Positions 36,579 through 50,069 of a stretch of DNA of 64,000 nt are shown here, one piece after another (within the stretch, counting starts at the first letter, position 1; every line of letters begins with the position of its first letter). Location: assembly GCA_026874595.1 (NCBI GenBank), contig CM049317.1:14192882-14256881 (forward strand). The letters run 5' to 3'. The stretch is from Sipunculus nudus (taxonomy: Eukaryota > Annelida > Sipuncula > Golfingiida > Sipunculidae). Made by a program: the position numbers and the translations under genes. Under the pieces are notes generated by a model. The model was not told the origin of the DNA and did not search any database. It saw nothing but the letters and a program-made list of their open reading frames with translations.

Positions 36579-38551
36579 TATATCGTTTAGGCCTTAGTAA
36601 ACGTGTGTAAGAACAGTATTTTTATAAATCAACAAAAAGCACCGTCACATTAGAGTACATTTGATCTTCAATTCAATCCAGCCGGATATTTGCTGATAAC
36701 TTTATAATACTTTTTATCTTTGGTTGAAAATTTCCTTTATATAATGACTCTTTTAGGTTCTTTTAAAAAGGGGATAACTGTATATAAATATATATTTTTA
36801 AATGAATTGATAGTAATCGGGGTTATCAGATGGACAAACATCAGTGGCAAGTTGAAACTTCATTAGGTCAGATCAGATATAAACTTAGCCAGAGAAGTTA
36901 AGTGAAGTGTATTAAAGCATGCTGTGTGTCTAGTGGATGATGATTTATTTCTTTATATGAAATTTATTAATGACAAACCTTTCCATGATATCGCGATAAC
37001 CTTGATACCTGGTGTTACTTCCTTTCATGTTGACATCGTGAAATATGTGGCTTTGCTACCAGGGGCATTACAAAGACAAATACGGCTCGGGGTAGACAAA
37101 AATTTCGCATATCAAACCCTTGTTGCTGTTTAACTGGTTTACACACACACACACATTAAATACATGTTCAAAACTTGGTATGTAGATGTGGATGTCTTTA
37201 AAGTTTAAAATAAAAATTCGAAGATTCAAAACAATGAAAGACTTGATGATGTTCTTAATATATTCTAAATGTCTGGGTTCATACATAGCATACAAAATAC
37301 ACCGAAATGAAGTACGTCATGTTTTTACTTTTAAAATGTTGAAAATGAGAAATCACAAACTCATAGCTTTACAAAATGTACTTGTAAAGCTACATTAGAA
37401 CTAACTTAATACATTACTAACACTAAATGCACACTTATCCAGAGCACACACACATCTATCCCATCCCTCATACGCTTCCCAGTAATCTGAAATTTGGAAG
37501 GCGATTGGCAACACAAGGTATTGCCCGAAATGTAAACAAAATGTTATTTTCCTCTGCTCTTCTATACTTGTATATTATGTTCCTTTCCGCCAAGAAAGAC
37601 GGCGACCTGATAGATTATTAGTGTAACAAACTGTATATATACAATGCAAATATATCCTATATATAAAGAAAAATAAAAACTTATGCATATTTAGAATTAC
37701 ATTCATTCAATTGCATGGAAAAAGCACAGTGCCCTTAAACTATTAACACATAATGTATACAAAATTATGGATATACACGTATTTTTTATATTGTCAAATT
37801 TCCTTTTAAAATCTAGCACCAAAGACTAAAATTTTTATATGTGGTTACCACATCTAGTTAAAACGTAAGACCTGTCATGAAAACGTTCAATACTTTAAAT
37901 ATGTATGGACAGATTGAGCATGTGATATATTTCACAAAACGGTATGTTAGGATTCAATCAATTGAAAAGCGGCAAAGTGTAATTTAGCGAAATTTGAATG
38001 ATGTTGTATTACATGTATTTTAAAAAATGTCACCTAGTATGACATCATGATCATTTTTCTATCAGTTCTTTTCCGCCTCCATTTCATAGTTTTTAATATA
38101 AACGCTTGAATATTCGGATATTAACATATACAAATGTAACAAAATTACCAATTACCTCCGGTTCACTAAACCTAGAACCCTTTGGTTAATCGGCTATCAA
38201 TACAGTATGTGGGTACTATTATCAATCGATAACTTGGAATGTGTGGCAGAAATTCGCCAACGTGAGGTCCAAATCCACCGTCATCCCCGTTTTAGACTTT
38301 TAATATGTCCAATTTAAATGTATGTGTATTATTTGTTTTCTGAATTATATTCGTTTAATAAATTCTACAGATACAAGACCATTATTGCTGTTTCAGTCTT
38401 GAAAAAGAAATGACTTGACAAGAATTACGCAACAATTATATATAAGAATTAAATGCTGCATGACCATATGACAAGGTGTGTATCACTGCACTCATCTCAA
38501 AAGGACATTCAAAGCAGCAAACATAGATAATATATGAACGATTTTGCATGT

Positions 38552-38610
38552 AACAGGCTCAACTGATTAGCGTGTAAACTGGAAGGTTGGGGATCGAGCC
38601 CACCCAGCGA
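38552..38610 (+). pseudogene. tRNA-Asn relic
   Basis: Diverged remnant in the same repeat context as the intact copies. It keeps gattagcg, gtaaact, ggaaggttgg and the T-arm string gatcgagcccaccca. The acceptor 5' strand and anticodon stem are destroyed, so it is not a functional tRNA. Confidence 0.7.
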
Positions 38611-41380
38611 AGCCCTCTGTTCTTTTTGCCCTAAAAAATTTCTTGTTGGTCGATGATGAAATGTGTTTTCCATTGTAAAGCATGAGTAAGATATTTTTTT
38701 CAGAACTTCTAGTCTGTCATAACATTATCATCTGTGTTTATCTGTATGATATGAACTGATCTGTCGATGATCACACAATGTAATGACAGGTTTTTTTCAG
38801 GTCCATTGACCTACATGGGAAAATCCTTAACCAAAGTGCTGAAATTGCTTGTCAATAAATATGCACACTGCACACAGGATGTATGCTGTGAGTAAACAGT
38901 TCGAAATCAATAGCGGGACAAAAGGAGCGTGTATGATCTTCAATGTCAAATCAGACGAAAAATATTTATAAGATTAGTTAACATAATTTATTTTTGTTAG
39001 GCCGAGATTTATCTTTATCTCCTTAATATGACTTTTTCGTTCCAGGAAGTGAGTTACAGTGCATAGGTATATTTATAGCTAGTGTTTTGATGTTAATCAC
39101 GTTGATCAGCAGAACAAATGTCAGTGCAATGGCTAATCATGTGAAACAGTTAACCCAGAGGCAGACGTCATATAAACAGATTTACCTACCCTTTTGAATG
39201 TACTGCAATGCAAAACAGTGTATTCTGTATCACCCCTGAAAGGTTAAATTAGCCAGTTTACACATAAACGACCGGAGGTTCTTAACAAAAACATTTGTTT
39301 TTATTTATTGGCGCTAGTGTATACAATATTAATGCAATCGTTTATAATGCAGTTTATGTGTAATCCGTAAATACACCATATTTTATTCCATGTATTGCTA
39401 ATTAATTATTAAATAACTGCTATTATCCTGACTACATAATTTATTACTAATGTATGCCTTTATTAATATCATATGAATATAGATGGCTGTTCACGGCAAT
39501 TTGTTCAGTGTTACATGAGTACATTCATGCTTCCTTGTAAATATTTAATGCACTTTGACGAATTTATAAGTGTGTGTTTTAGTAACGATTATTAAGTGTG
39601 TTTCTGCATGGTCTTTCTGCTCAAGGTGTCTTATTTTATCTTTAATGGCACGGTTTTGTTAACCAGAATTATAAACACAGAGTTGACCCTGTAAATGGAT
39701 TTGTATATACTGTAAGCATGAAAGAAATAAATTGGTAAAACCATGAAAGAAAGTGTCTTTAAACACCAGAAATATATAGACAAGCATAGATGACCCACGT
39801 TATCGGATTAAATCGGACAAAATATCCTTTATGTGATCTCTGCTTCCCAGGGTAACTAATGGATTGACTCCCACACACTGTACAGTCAGACGGAAAATGA
39901 CAAATGCAAAATATTATTATCAATTATTATGTGGTAATCGCAAAAAAAAGCACCTACCCTTAACCTTTAACATACAAGGTATATTTTCCCTAATATAACA
40001 CTATCGTTTAACTATCGATAGAATGCACATGCACACGTGTAGTCATCTTAGGCACAAAGGAAGCATAATGGTATCAAGTTCAAAGGTCAGAAGGTCGGAT
40101 CGGGTATAAACTTAGCCGGCGAATGACATGGTTCTCTGATTAGAGTGTGTTTTACTGCATACTGTATATCTAATGGATGATGATTGCCTCGATATGTGTT
40201 TATTATTCTTACTTGAGACTGATGTACCCATGGTAACGTGATATCCTGGCTCCCAGGGGCAATTCGGGCTAGAAGGTTGAAGCCTCATGGCCAGAGGGAT
40301 AAGTACGAATGCATCTATTAAAACAAAATCATCGTCATATAACTTAATATTAGCTCCGCCACGGATAATTATTGCGTTGGAAATTTTATTTCACATCCGC
40401 TGCCATATTAAGTGATTCCTTCACTCTACAGGATATTCTGTTTGGGATTAAATTCACCAAGGAATTATCCTGTCTCTCATACGTATGTGATCCCAAAGAA
40501 ATTTTCCAAATATACTATTTCTGTCTTAAAGTTCGGGTTACCTCCTTTCCTTGACGGAGCAAAACAACTATAATTTGGAAAAAAGAAATTTGATTTGGGT
40601 GAAATAATTAGCTTTCGGAATTTTTAGATGATTCACATTTTGACTTTTGTGAATAAAAACATGACCAGACATTTTTTTGTACTGATGGTAGAGGTTAAAT
40701 TTACTCATTGATATACATTTTTGTGTAATATTTATTTTACATTTGTATCTTTGGTATTTGAATCTATTTGAAATAATTTAATCTAAAATTAAATATAAAA
40801 TTATGAAAATACGTTTGGTTTCATAGATCAGTGGACATTCTATGTCAATCAAGTTGTCAAATGGTTAAATTTTAAATTGTTTGCTGATCCAAATTATCTT
40901 AGCTATCCATTGAGGTTAATTCTTTATAATTTCCTAAATTTCTTTTTTATATATTTCCAGAGCTTTTGGCACTCTCTGTTGTAATCATCAGAACTAAACA
41001 AATCAATTAAATGTGTGAGTTAAATAGATCACGAGTATTTTCCAAAGTGTTCAATAATTGTCAAACAGGAATTTTTAAATGTAAAATGAGTATGTAACCT
41101 GTCACATTTACCTCAGACCGGATCCTATAATCAAATATATAGACGCGGTTCCCTACTCGTTCATTTTATGTCAAATTTGCCAGCTCCAGAACAATAATTT
41201 TTATTTTCAAATATACCAGTGGTAGAAAACTTAAACATAAAACATTCATTACATAAAACTATAAAAATTGATTGCTCCTTGGTGCTACCTTATATCTGGG
41301 AATTGTATCATTAGCAGTTTATTGCTTTTTCTGTGTTCAGTTACTTGTTAACAGACAACCATCGACCCAAGAGAAAAACA
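38611..41380. other. Diverged copy of the repeated unit, no gene
   Basis: 38766-38960 resembles 36320-36480; 39720-40330 resembles 41800-42260 and parts of 28200-28560 and 51830-52200 (shared strings such as ggtcggatcgggtataaac and gaagcctcatgg). 40330-41380 shows nothing recognisable. Confidence 0.5.
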
Positions 41381-41805
41381 TTTTTTTTTTGATGGAGGTA
41401 ACGGCCTCCAATTTTTAATGCTGACTTATCTAATCCTTAACCTATGTATGTACATCTGCAGAGTTTCCGTTTCGGTTTTGGACTACTTGACAGGGCGGTA
41501 GCACTCGCTTCCTATCATTTTTATATCCTGGTGTCACCCAGGCCCGGTGTCTATCGCACCTGCGGGTCCTTGGTGTGTAATCATCCCCATTGCTGGGTCA
41601 TAACACCGAGGAACCCCACCCCTCTAAGACACACTCGTGTGTGGGTGATACACGGCTGTGGGGCACAGCCTTCCCATTAAGCCTGCAGAGCGCTCACCCT
41701 GGGTGGGGGCCGACCGTGAAAAACCTCACCGCCTCGGCTGAGATTCGAACCCACGATCTCGCGGCGTTGAGTCCTGCACTCTACCCCTGAGCCACAGTTA
41801 CCGGT
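41381..41805 (-). mobile_element. tRNA-derived SINE, second copy (inverted)
   Basis: Read on the minus strand this matches the element at 3892-4308 along its whole length. The head (gtggctcaggggtagag near 41787-41771) and B box (gtgggttcgaatctc near 41755-41741) are better preserved here. The tail hairpin ggaggccgttacctcc is at 41394-41409, followed by an A run (T run 41381-41390 on plus). Imperfect direct repeats aagagaaa at about 41369 and 41806 are a likely target duplication. Confidence 0.85.
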
Positions 41806-43258
41806 AAGAGAAAGAGCAAAGATAAAATCATAATACTTCAGCCGAAAACGCATATGCGAAAGCCATACCCAAATGATTTATCATGCGCGGTATATTTTCT
41901 TTAATGTAAGAATGTTTAACTGTTGTCAGAAATTTCATGTACACATGTAGTCATCTCAGTCATAAAGAAAGATTTATGAGGCCAGGTTCAAAGGTCATGA
42001 GGTCAAATCCGGTGGACACGTAGCCCGCGAATGTCATGCATCCACTAATTAGAGTATGTACACATTTCTTGTTTGGTGAGAGTTAATTGACTTCCATGAA
42101 TGGTTTGAATTTTATTTAAGATTGATCTTTCTATGGTGACGCGATAACATTGCTTCGATGGGCAATTCGGCTTGGAAGGTTGAAGCCTCATGGACTGAGG
42201 AATAAGGCCGAATGCATTTATTAAAACAAAGCCATCGTAAAATGAAATAATGTAAGCCGCGCCATGGGTAATTATAAAACTTACTTTTGTGATCTCTTCA
42301 CACTGCTAGATATTCTGGTCGGTAATACATATAATAACACCACGGAGTTATCCTATTTACCTCACGTAAGTGATCAACATAAAAAGTTTACTTAATGTAC
42401 AATTTCTCAGTAAAGCTTCACATAATTTCCTTGCCTTGACGGAGCAAAGTAGCTATAGCTTGCTTGTTGCAGGTTTTGACATGAAGTAGAAATCTGATTT
42501 TGGTGAAATAATTCGCTTTTGGGAAATTGTTTAGATGTTTAAGAAATTGCATTTTTGGAATACAAACATTATCAGTAGTATGTTTACATATCTCTGGTAT
42601 GAACTAGGGACATAACCGTGTAATTTTGTACTTTACTAGTGCACCTTGGCACAACAAAAAGATATGGATTGCCTTCATATATTGGATGGTTTGCTGTACC
42701 AACCTTTAAACCTCCCCATTCGTTCATTATTTATTACTTATTTTTTGTAATTCAAAATACACCCCAGTCGTACTCGGTAGGCGGTATATACATGGTATAT
42801 ACATATATAATCTTGGTATATGTGGCTTAATTTTAGTTGAGCATTAAGGCCTGCAGTCTCAAACTATTTCCAAAATTGCCTTACAATGGATTTAATCGTA
42901 TTTATGATAATGTAACATTATAGTTAATCATGGCGATTCAATGACGTCAAAACCTGCTCTCATTCAATTTTTCTCCGTTTACTAATATAACTAATTGACT
43001 CTGCACAGTGATTTCTATGTGATAACATGAACTTTTTTATATATCACAGGATATAACTTAATCAGTTTAATCATTTAGGCCTTGTATTTTTGTCTAGATC
43101 CTGTGGTGTTCACTTCACACAAATTAACATGAAGTTTGGTGTCACAAAGACATCTGATATTACACACCCAAAAATTACGCCTGAGACAGGTGTGGTGTTT
43201 ACTTCACCACGTCCGGCTGTCTCACCTGGAAACATGTAAAGCAAAGGTAACTAATGAG
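41806..43258. other. Diverged repeat modules, no gene
   Basis: 41930-42260 resembles 40010-40330. 42590-42780 resembles 46780-46990 (shared ccaacctttaaacctccc). 42890-43258 resembles 48470-48790 and shares the run-up to the tRNA-Asn block. No coding exon seen. Confidence 0.5.
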
Positions 43259-43434
43259 TGACCAACTAGAAACAATCAAGAATTACCGCCTACAAATCAG
43301 GGACCGCTTATCCGTCATTTAGAAACAATTCTGAAAAACGGGAAAGCATCTTCCACATGAATGAGAGTGAAGTATGGCACCAATTGGACAGGTATACATA
43401 ATTATCTCACCTGTGTACAGGTGTTTTAGTCTCT

Positions 43435-43484
<50 letters not shown>

Positions 43485-45420
43485 TGAGCCTACCCATGGA
43501 CTAGTTGCAGCTTTTATTGTCCTCGGGGGCGGGGGTACGTATTTAGTCCCAAAACTCTGTGTTTTGTTCATGGACATATGGTCGTCTTCGAAATTAATTG
43601 TTTGCCTGGTCATATGTATGGATTATGTTTGTTTAATTGCAAACAGCGCAAAAACATCTATCGATGTTCACTTCATGTAGTGACAATAGGGGAATAAACC
43701 TTCATGGTGTTTGTATATATAGCACATATACATGTATATAGATCCCAACAATTATGGGAAAATAATTGACTACATCAAAGTGGTCGTTATATGTGGGTGG
43801 TTAAATAAATTAAATATAAAATGTAATAATTATTAACTTGGCATGTAGATGTACAATAAATTTTCCGGTGTCATATTACACGATGACATTTCCTTTAAAA
43901 TTTTACAACAGGTAACGTTGCCAGAGAAAAAAATGTATCAAAGTGAGGTGGGATATTTAGCCTGATCTGATCAATTAGCTTACATCGGCAAGTTGTACAA
44001 AAATATTCTTTTCCATCTAGACCGAATACAATATTAATTAAGTGATATATTATGTGTTATCTGAAAGTGAGTTGTAATGCTTATATACTTATATAAGAAA
44101 ACTTTTTAAGGTAAGATGGGAATTTACCATAAAATTTACCATAATATGTAAATCATATTCAGAATTAGTGATTAACGGTCTCTTGCTGGTCAATGTTTTG
44201 TATGTCTCACAAATATTTATTTAGTGGCAACAAGCACGTCTATAATGCGTACACGCTTATATTCTTAAAATATAAAAATTTCTTAATATTTCTGGAACCG
44301 TTTTGTGGTTAATTAAGATTATGTCACGTTGTGTATTAACAAGGTGTATAACCTAAGACTAGATGTAAGCTTTAAATACCAAAGCAGTACGGGCCCCAAG
44401 GATGTCGTGACAAGATGTAAAGGGTATCGTCACCATATATGAAAACCAGTTAACAGGAGTACATGGTTTAGCAACTGCTTCTCTATTGGTACTACTAGTG
44501 GTAGGAATTGATTTTAAAATCATGACAGGCAATTAAAAAATAAAAAGGATTAATGATCGAATATTATTAGATTATTTTATGCACTTTCTATATTACCATG
44601 AAATCTTCCCGTACACTAGTGCGTAAAATATTGACTAAAGAAAAATCGGCATTCAAAATCAAACCATCAGTTCACCCTCATCCCAGGGTGATTCGCCGGA
44701 GGACCAATGTTGGCAGCACAAAGGTTCCTTTTTAATGCTATTCGTTACTTTGTGTTCGTATATCCCCGAATGGATAAGGTTGTATGAAAGTCGTATATAA
44801 CCATTTTCAATCAATTATGCAAAAATGCAATATATTTAATCGATTTTGAAAGAAACGAGTAATCAATGATTTAATCAATTCATCGGCATACCACTGAATA
44901 CTACAACCTGTTTAATATGTGAAATGTATATCTGATCACGGCCCTTACTGTTCACAAGAGCTATGTGATAAGACTCGTCTATAACAGTAAGTAACATGAC
45001 AAAATATGTATGTGGGCATGTGGTAGTATTGGAGAGGGATTACTTTATGTAAACATATATGTCCAATGCTTGGATACTAAGCGAGATGATCAGCTGGACA
45101 AACGTCAGTTACCTACTGGTGGCTGTTATCTGGGGCAAATATTCACGTACCCTTGTATGCGTATAACTGATTGCAGAACTGTTCACGTGTACTTTGTACC
45201 AGCAACTCGGAAGCTAAATTTAGGTTCGTTTACACACGATCATTGGGGCCGTTTTGCAGGAGCAATACATAATATTCATGACAGAGGAATTCAGTCGATT
45301 CAACGAAAATCGTCCTTACTATCTCAGCGAAATAACATAAATAAGCTACAATGACACAAATGCAACCCAAAAGCCATTTTGTATAATTGTGCACAGCTAA
45401 TTTCTAATATCTTTTATTAA
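43259..45420. repeat. Copy B of the tRNA-Asn unit (diverged)
   Basis: From gaccaactagaa onward this aligns by eye with 24016 and 48791: tRNA-Asn, the tatgtgttgttcatgaac-like stretch, then gacgatgacattt, then the acgggcc..gtcgtgac segment at 44390, then a block at 45010-45360 matching 51080-51380. It is more diverged than the A/D pair and lacks the later half of the unit (minisatellite and beyond). Confidence 0.7.
43429..43502 (+). pseudogene. tRNA-Asn (GTT), probably decayed
   Basis: Keeps the anticodon arm with GTT and the D arm. The acceptor 3' strand is CATGGAC, giving a mismatch to GTCTCTG; the T loop is TTTGAGC, with the conserved C56 lost; and the discriminator is T rather than G. A TTTT follows at about 43514. 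Likely a tRNA pseudogene. Confidence 0.75.
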
Positions 45421-48400
45421 GCATACAGTGCTTACACTAATTATATACGCTATTAAGTATAATACTGTTTATCAAAGTGTTCGACAAACCCTTATTCCGT
45501 ATATTGCTAATTATCATTAATTATCTAAAAATACCATTCAGACATGTTACATGAAAAAATAGGCTTTAATAATATTTAATAGATAAAGATAGGTTTTAAG
45601 AGCAGTTTCATCAAGTTACATATGTACATTTAAGTTACATATGTACATTTTAGACTCCTTGTCACTATTGCATTCCAATTCCATTTAGGCGTCTGTGCGT
45701 GTGTATATGGCTTTGTCATTAATTGATTCCGATTTAATTTTGAACGTCTGCTCGTGTTTGTAAATGTTAATAGGTATCATTAGGTGTTTTTCTGCACGGT
45801 CTTTCACCACATGGTCTCTTATTGAAATTTACTGACATAGTTTTGTTACAGCAAACAGTTTAACTCGATGGATTTTGACATGGAAGAAAATTAGAAATCT
45901 GAGTTAGGTGTAAGACTTTTTTTTCATTTTTTTATGTTTCACAGTCTGACTTTGTCGAATGAAACCTTACATGAAATGTATATTTCCCTGATAGGAGAGA
46001 CCAAGTCAACTCATAAGATAAGTTTAGTATGCCATAATTCAGATATGTATTTTTGGTAAAGGTAATCCACAGAAATTACCTGTGTATGGTGATATATTTA
46101 AAATTAATTTCACTTATATTTTAAATAAGAAAATGGTTGCATAGCCAAAGTTTAGTGCAAGTTCTATGCCAAATCAAGTTAAACATTAATTGAGCAATAT
46201 TTAAAACGGTTTCCTTACAACACCATAACTATCCAAGCTATATTCTTAGGTTTAGTTTTCATAATTAATAAGTCTTTTGTGTATATTTCAAATTTACATG
46301 ATATTTTCTGTTAAACATAGCAGGACTAAGCACATTAATTAAAAATGACGTTGTGATAAAATTGTTTTCCAAAAGAGTCTTCATATACCTTCATCAATAT
46401 ACCATAATCAAACATTGTAGTGTACTACATAGGGACAGGGTTCACCAACATATTTATTTTACCATAGATTGGTCGGCTCTAGCACAAAGGCTTCGATTAT
46501 TCCCACTGAGTAATCAGACTTACAACGGTATGAAGCCTTTGCGATAAAAACATGTCATGGTGATCCAGATAAACCACACAATGTAATTGCTTCTTTCTCA
46601 AAAGTTAATCATTTGTATTCAATAATTTTTGAACAACTGTATGTTAACATATAAACCAACGAACCAAGAGAAGAAAAAAAATACATCGTCAGCTGCAGAG
46701 GCGAAAAATTAAAATCCAAATATGTGCATATATTACAAATGATTTAATTTACAATTGTCAGGAAGTAGTTTGTTGCATAATTCTGGTGTGTACTAGGGAC
46801 ATATCCGTACTAATTTTGTGCTTGATTATGTACCTTGGCACAATAACAAGAAATGGATTTCCTTCATTTATTTGATGGATTAATGTACCAACCTTTAAAC
46901 CTCCCCCATCATGGTATATTTATTACTTATTCCTTGTAATTCAAAATACACACGAGTAGTACTCGTTTTATAGAATCATGATATTTATAATCCTTAAAAT
47001 AGTTGACACATTCTATTTTTTAATTTTCCAAAGCATTACACATGTATATTGTTGAGACAAACTAGAAACAACTAAGATACAAGGTTTACCGATCATCGAC
47101 TGCTTTTCTTTCATAATGGAATCTTTAGTGTATATTATGCAAACGTGTATTTTTTCATAGATACTTATTTTTCAACTTTTGACCTTTCATTAGTGATTAC
47201 TTTTGCAATTAATGGTAATGTTCTTGATCAAGATAAGATAAATTTATGCCCATAAAGTATACAGGAATGTGTGCATTCTTGAAATCCCATTATCCGATTA
47301 CATTGAAGTACATAAATAACACAAAATATAAAACAGTAATTGTCAGATAATTATTTTTTTTAAATTATGTAATGTAATGGACTTATGGTAATTCAGGTTA
47401 AGATCAGAACACATAATACTAAATACTACTAGATACATAAATAAAGGCCATGTACAGCATAAGATTGATCTCAGACGTCAGAACGATCCTATCGAAGTCG
47501 ACTATGTTCAAACAGCACAACATTCAGTCCCTGGAACCAGCTTCGTTGGGTTATCAGCAGGTCTCAACGAGATCGGGTCCTTGGTCGCGCCCTCTTACGC
47601 TAACCTTAAAAATAACCGCGCAATGCATCCTGGGTATTCCAACAAGGCTGCTTCCATCATATCAAAAGTGTACTTCTTATGTTTTTTTGTGTAGCCTTAT
47701 TGTTGCTCTCTCTGGTGCTTTTGTTTCAGTTTAGGACTGAAATTCAGAATTCTGAACAGTAAGCTGCCAGGGCAATTGCCCGGCAGCTGCGTTTACGACG
47801 GAACAGGGGGACAAACGACGTACCATGTTAAGGTCAAGGTCGTCTTTTGCGCCATCTGTCAGCCAACGCGCACACTATTCAGCTCAATCCAAATATAGAC
47901 CACTTGCCTGTACACACGGGAACACAAGCCGTCTGTAGGCGGCCTCCAAGAGATCGATCTAAACTAGAATACGTCGAGGGCAGGGCCCATCTAGTCTTTA
48001 GGACGGTCTAGTTGCCACTAGATCTATCGAAAAAAAAAACGAAATATGCCTAGTTTGTACATGGCCTAAGAAAACAACATACCACTATAAAACAAGAAAT
48101 GAGATGTATTAATAAAGATAAAGAGCTGTTTAGCTAAGATTAAAAATGGCATTATACAATCCCATTCACAAAACATTTTTTGCAGAAAATGGCATAAATT
48201 CCAAGATGTAATGACTAGATTATGTATCTCTCATAAATCTCATGTATCTATTGAACATTTTGATGGAGTATGGCACAAAGGATTCTCCATGGCGTTTTTT
48301 CTTGCATGCTGAACTACGCAATCTCCTCTTTGATGGTAGCGGTTTATAGAAACTATTCAATGGTTGGCCTTCATCTTTCACCATACCCTTATCTTTTTGG

Positions 48401-48480
48401 ATATCTCAGATTTTATCATTTAAGACTGTCGCCACACTAAAGGCAACATAAGACTTCCTATGAAAATGTTCCTTGCCATT
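45421..48480. other. Mostly unrecognised sequence with one GC-richer island
   Basis: 45614-45652 holds a short direct repeat (agttacatatgtacattt twice). 46780-46990 resembles 42590-42780. 47450-48010 is a GC-richer, apparently single-copy stretch with two palindromes (47743-47756 and 47762-47788). No gene could be supported. Confidence 0.45.
47743..47788. repeat. Two adjacent palindromes
   Basis: ttcagaattctgaa (47743-47756) is a perfect 14-base palindrome. agctgcc-a-gggcaattgccc-ggcagct (47762-47788) pairs throughout except for one bulged A. They are six bases apart. Confidence 0.85.
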
Positions 48481-48969
48481 GAATATGCAATGGCATCGAT
48501 AAATTAAGGCTCTGACTCTTCACAGTGAAATATGTGTGATAACATGAGATTTTTAAATATCACAGGATATATCTTAACTAATATAATCATTGATCTTAAT
48601 AAGGCCTTGTTTTTTGTCTCGACCTTGTGGTATTCACTTCACACAAATTTACATAAAGTTTGAGGTCACAAAGATTTATTACACACCCAAAAATTATACC
48701 TGACACAGGTGTGGTGTCTACTTCACCACGTTCGGTTGTATTACCTGGAATAAAGTAAAAGCAAAGGTAACTAATGAGTGACCGAGATCAGACCAACTAG
48801 AAAAAAATCAAGTATTTCCGCCTACAAATCAGGGACCGCTTATCCATCATTTAAAAAAAAAAATCCTGAAAAAAAAAACGGGAAAGCATTCTTTCACATG
48901 AATGAGAGTGAAGTATGGCACTAATTGGCCAGGTTTACTGTATTTTCTCACATGAGAATAGGTGTATAT

Positions 48970-48987
48970 GTCTCTGTGGCGCAATCA

Positions 48988-49026
<39 letters not shown>

Positions 49027-49043
49027 GAGCCCACCCAGGGACT
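48970..49043 (+). tRNA. tRNA-Asn (GTT), variant copy
   Basis: Acceptor, anticodon (GTT) and T arms are intact. The D loop reads aatcagttag, so one of the two conserved Gs is A, and the discriminator is T instead of G. No TTTT terminator follows closely (gtattatttatcg). Expression is doubtful. Confidence 0.65.
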
Positions 49044-49465
49044 TGATGTATTATTTATCGTCCTCGGAGGTAAAAAATATGTATTCACTCCAAAAAAGAT
49101 ATGTGTTGTTCATGAACGTCTGGTCTCATCCAGGATTAACAGCTTTGTCTGTTTACATGATCTCTGATATGGATAATGCCTGAAAAAATTGAAGAAGAGC
49201 GCTATCTATCGATGCTCAGGAGGGGAATACACCTGCATGTTGATTGTTTATATAGCACATATACATGATATACATATGATTAAATATATAGAACATAACA
49301 ATTACCACCAACACCGGGACTGAGCAGAGAGGTCGTCATTTAGGGCTGGTCGTATAATTAATAAAATATTCATTGTATTTAATATTATCGTAGCATATAC
49401 ATGTAGAACAAATTGCCTGGTGTCAAATTACACGATGACATTTCCCTTAAAAAATCCGTCTTTAG

Positions 49466-49936
49466 TCCTGATCTAACCATTAGCTAACACAATCATTAGC
49501 TGAGTCTAGATGTAAATTCCCTTCACATAGACAAATACACGGGCCTAAGGTTATCGTGACAAGAAATATAGGGTAAGCTTATCATAGGTGAGAAACCAAG
49601 TTACGTAAGTACCCGGTCCTGATCTAATCATTAGCTAACACAATCATTAGATGAGTCTAGATGTTCCCTTCACATAGACAAATACACGGGCCTTAGGTTA
49701 TTGTGACAAGAAATATAGGGTAACCTTATCATAGGTGAGAAACCAAGTTACGTAAGTACCCGGTCCTGATATAATCATTAGCTAACACAATCATTAGATG
49801 AGTCTAGATGTTCCCTTCACATAGACAAATACACGGGCCTTAGGTTATTGTGACAAGAAATATAGGGTAACCTTATAATAGGTGAGAAACCAAGTTATGT
49901 AAGTACCCGGTTCTGATCTAATCATTAGCTAACACA
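49466..49936. repeat. Tandem repeat, unit 147-151 bp, three and a bit copies
   Basis: Units 49466-49616, 49617-49763 and 49764-49910, then a partial one to 49936. Each runs from tcctgatctaatcattagct to gtaagtacccgg and includes cacgggcc and gtgacaagaaatatagggta. Unit ends are nearly identical. Copy A has a single, diverged equivalent at about 25480-25570. Confidence 0.92.
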
Positions 49937-49995
49937 AAGTATGGCACTAATTGGCCAGGTATACTGTATTTTCTCACATGGGAACAGGTGTATAT

Positions 49996-50001
49996 GTCTC
50001 T

Positions 50002-50052
<51 letters not shown>

Positions 50053-50069
50053 GAGCCCACCCAGGGACT
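49996..50069 (+). tRNA. tRNA-Asn (GTT), copy in duplicate D
   Basis: The cloverleaf body, with D loop aatcggttag and anticodon GTT, is fully canonical, but the discriminator is T and there is no TTTT nearby (gtattatttatcg). A precursor could be made only with a distant terminator, and a T at position 73 would be unusual for asparaginyl-tRNA synthetase recognition. Confidence 0.75.

Larger units (their letters stand above)
34426..38551. other. No gene; microsatellites and a diverged piece of the repeated unit
   Basis: 34426-36300 shows nothing beyond an AAT tract and a TA tract. 36320-36480 (a cacacaatg..atga, aagtgct..att module) resembles 38766-38960, and 36830-36960 resembles parts of 40080-40200, 41990-42100 and 55340-55400. 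These are older, more diverged copies of the same unit. Remaining sequence is AT-rich with short random frames. Confidence 0.5.
48791..49936. repeat. Extra partial copy of the tRNA-Asn unit, tandem to copy D
   Basis: This begins with the same gaccaactagaa block, carries a tRNA-Asn, and runs into three tandem units of about 147 bases. At 49937 it jumps back to agtatggcactaattggcc, the sequence that preceded the tRNA at 48913. The roughly 1.0-kb module 48913-49936 is thus tandemly repeated by the sequence starting at 49937. Confidence 0.85.

Noticed and set aside
45010-45354. 114-codon open frame
   Set aside because: Lies in repeat copy B. The homologous stretch at 51080-51380 has indels and stops.
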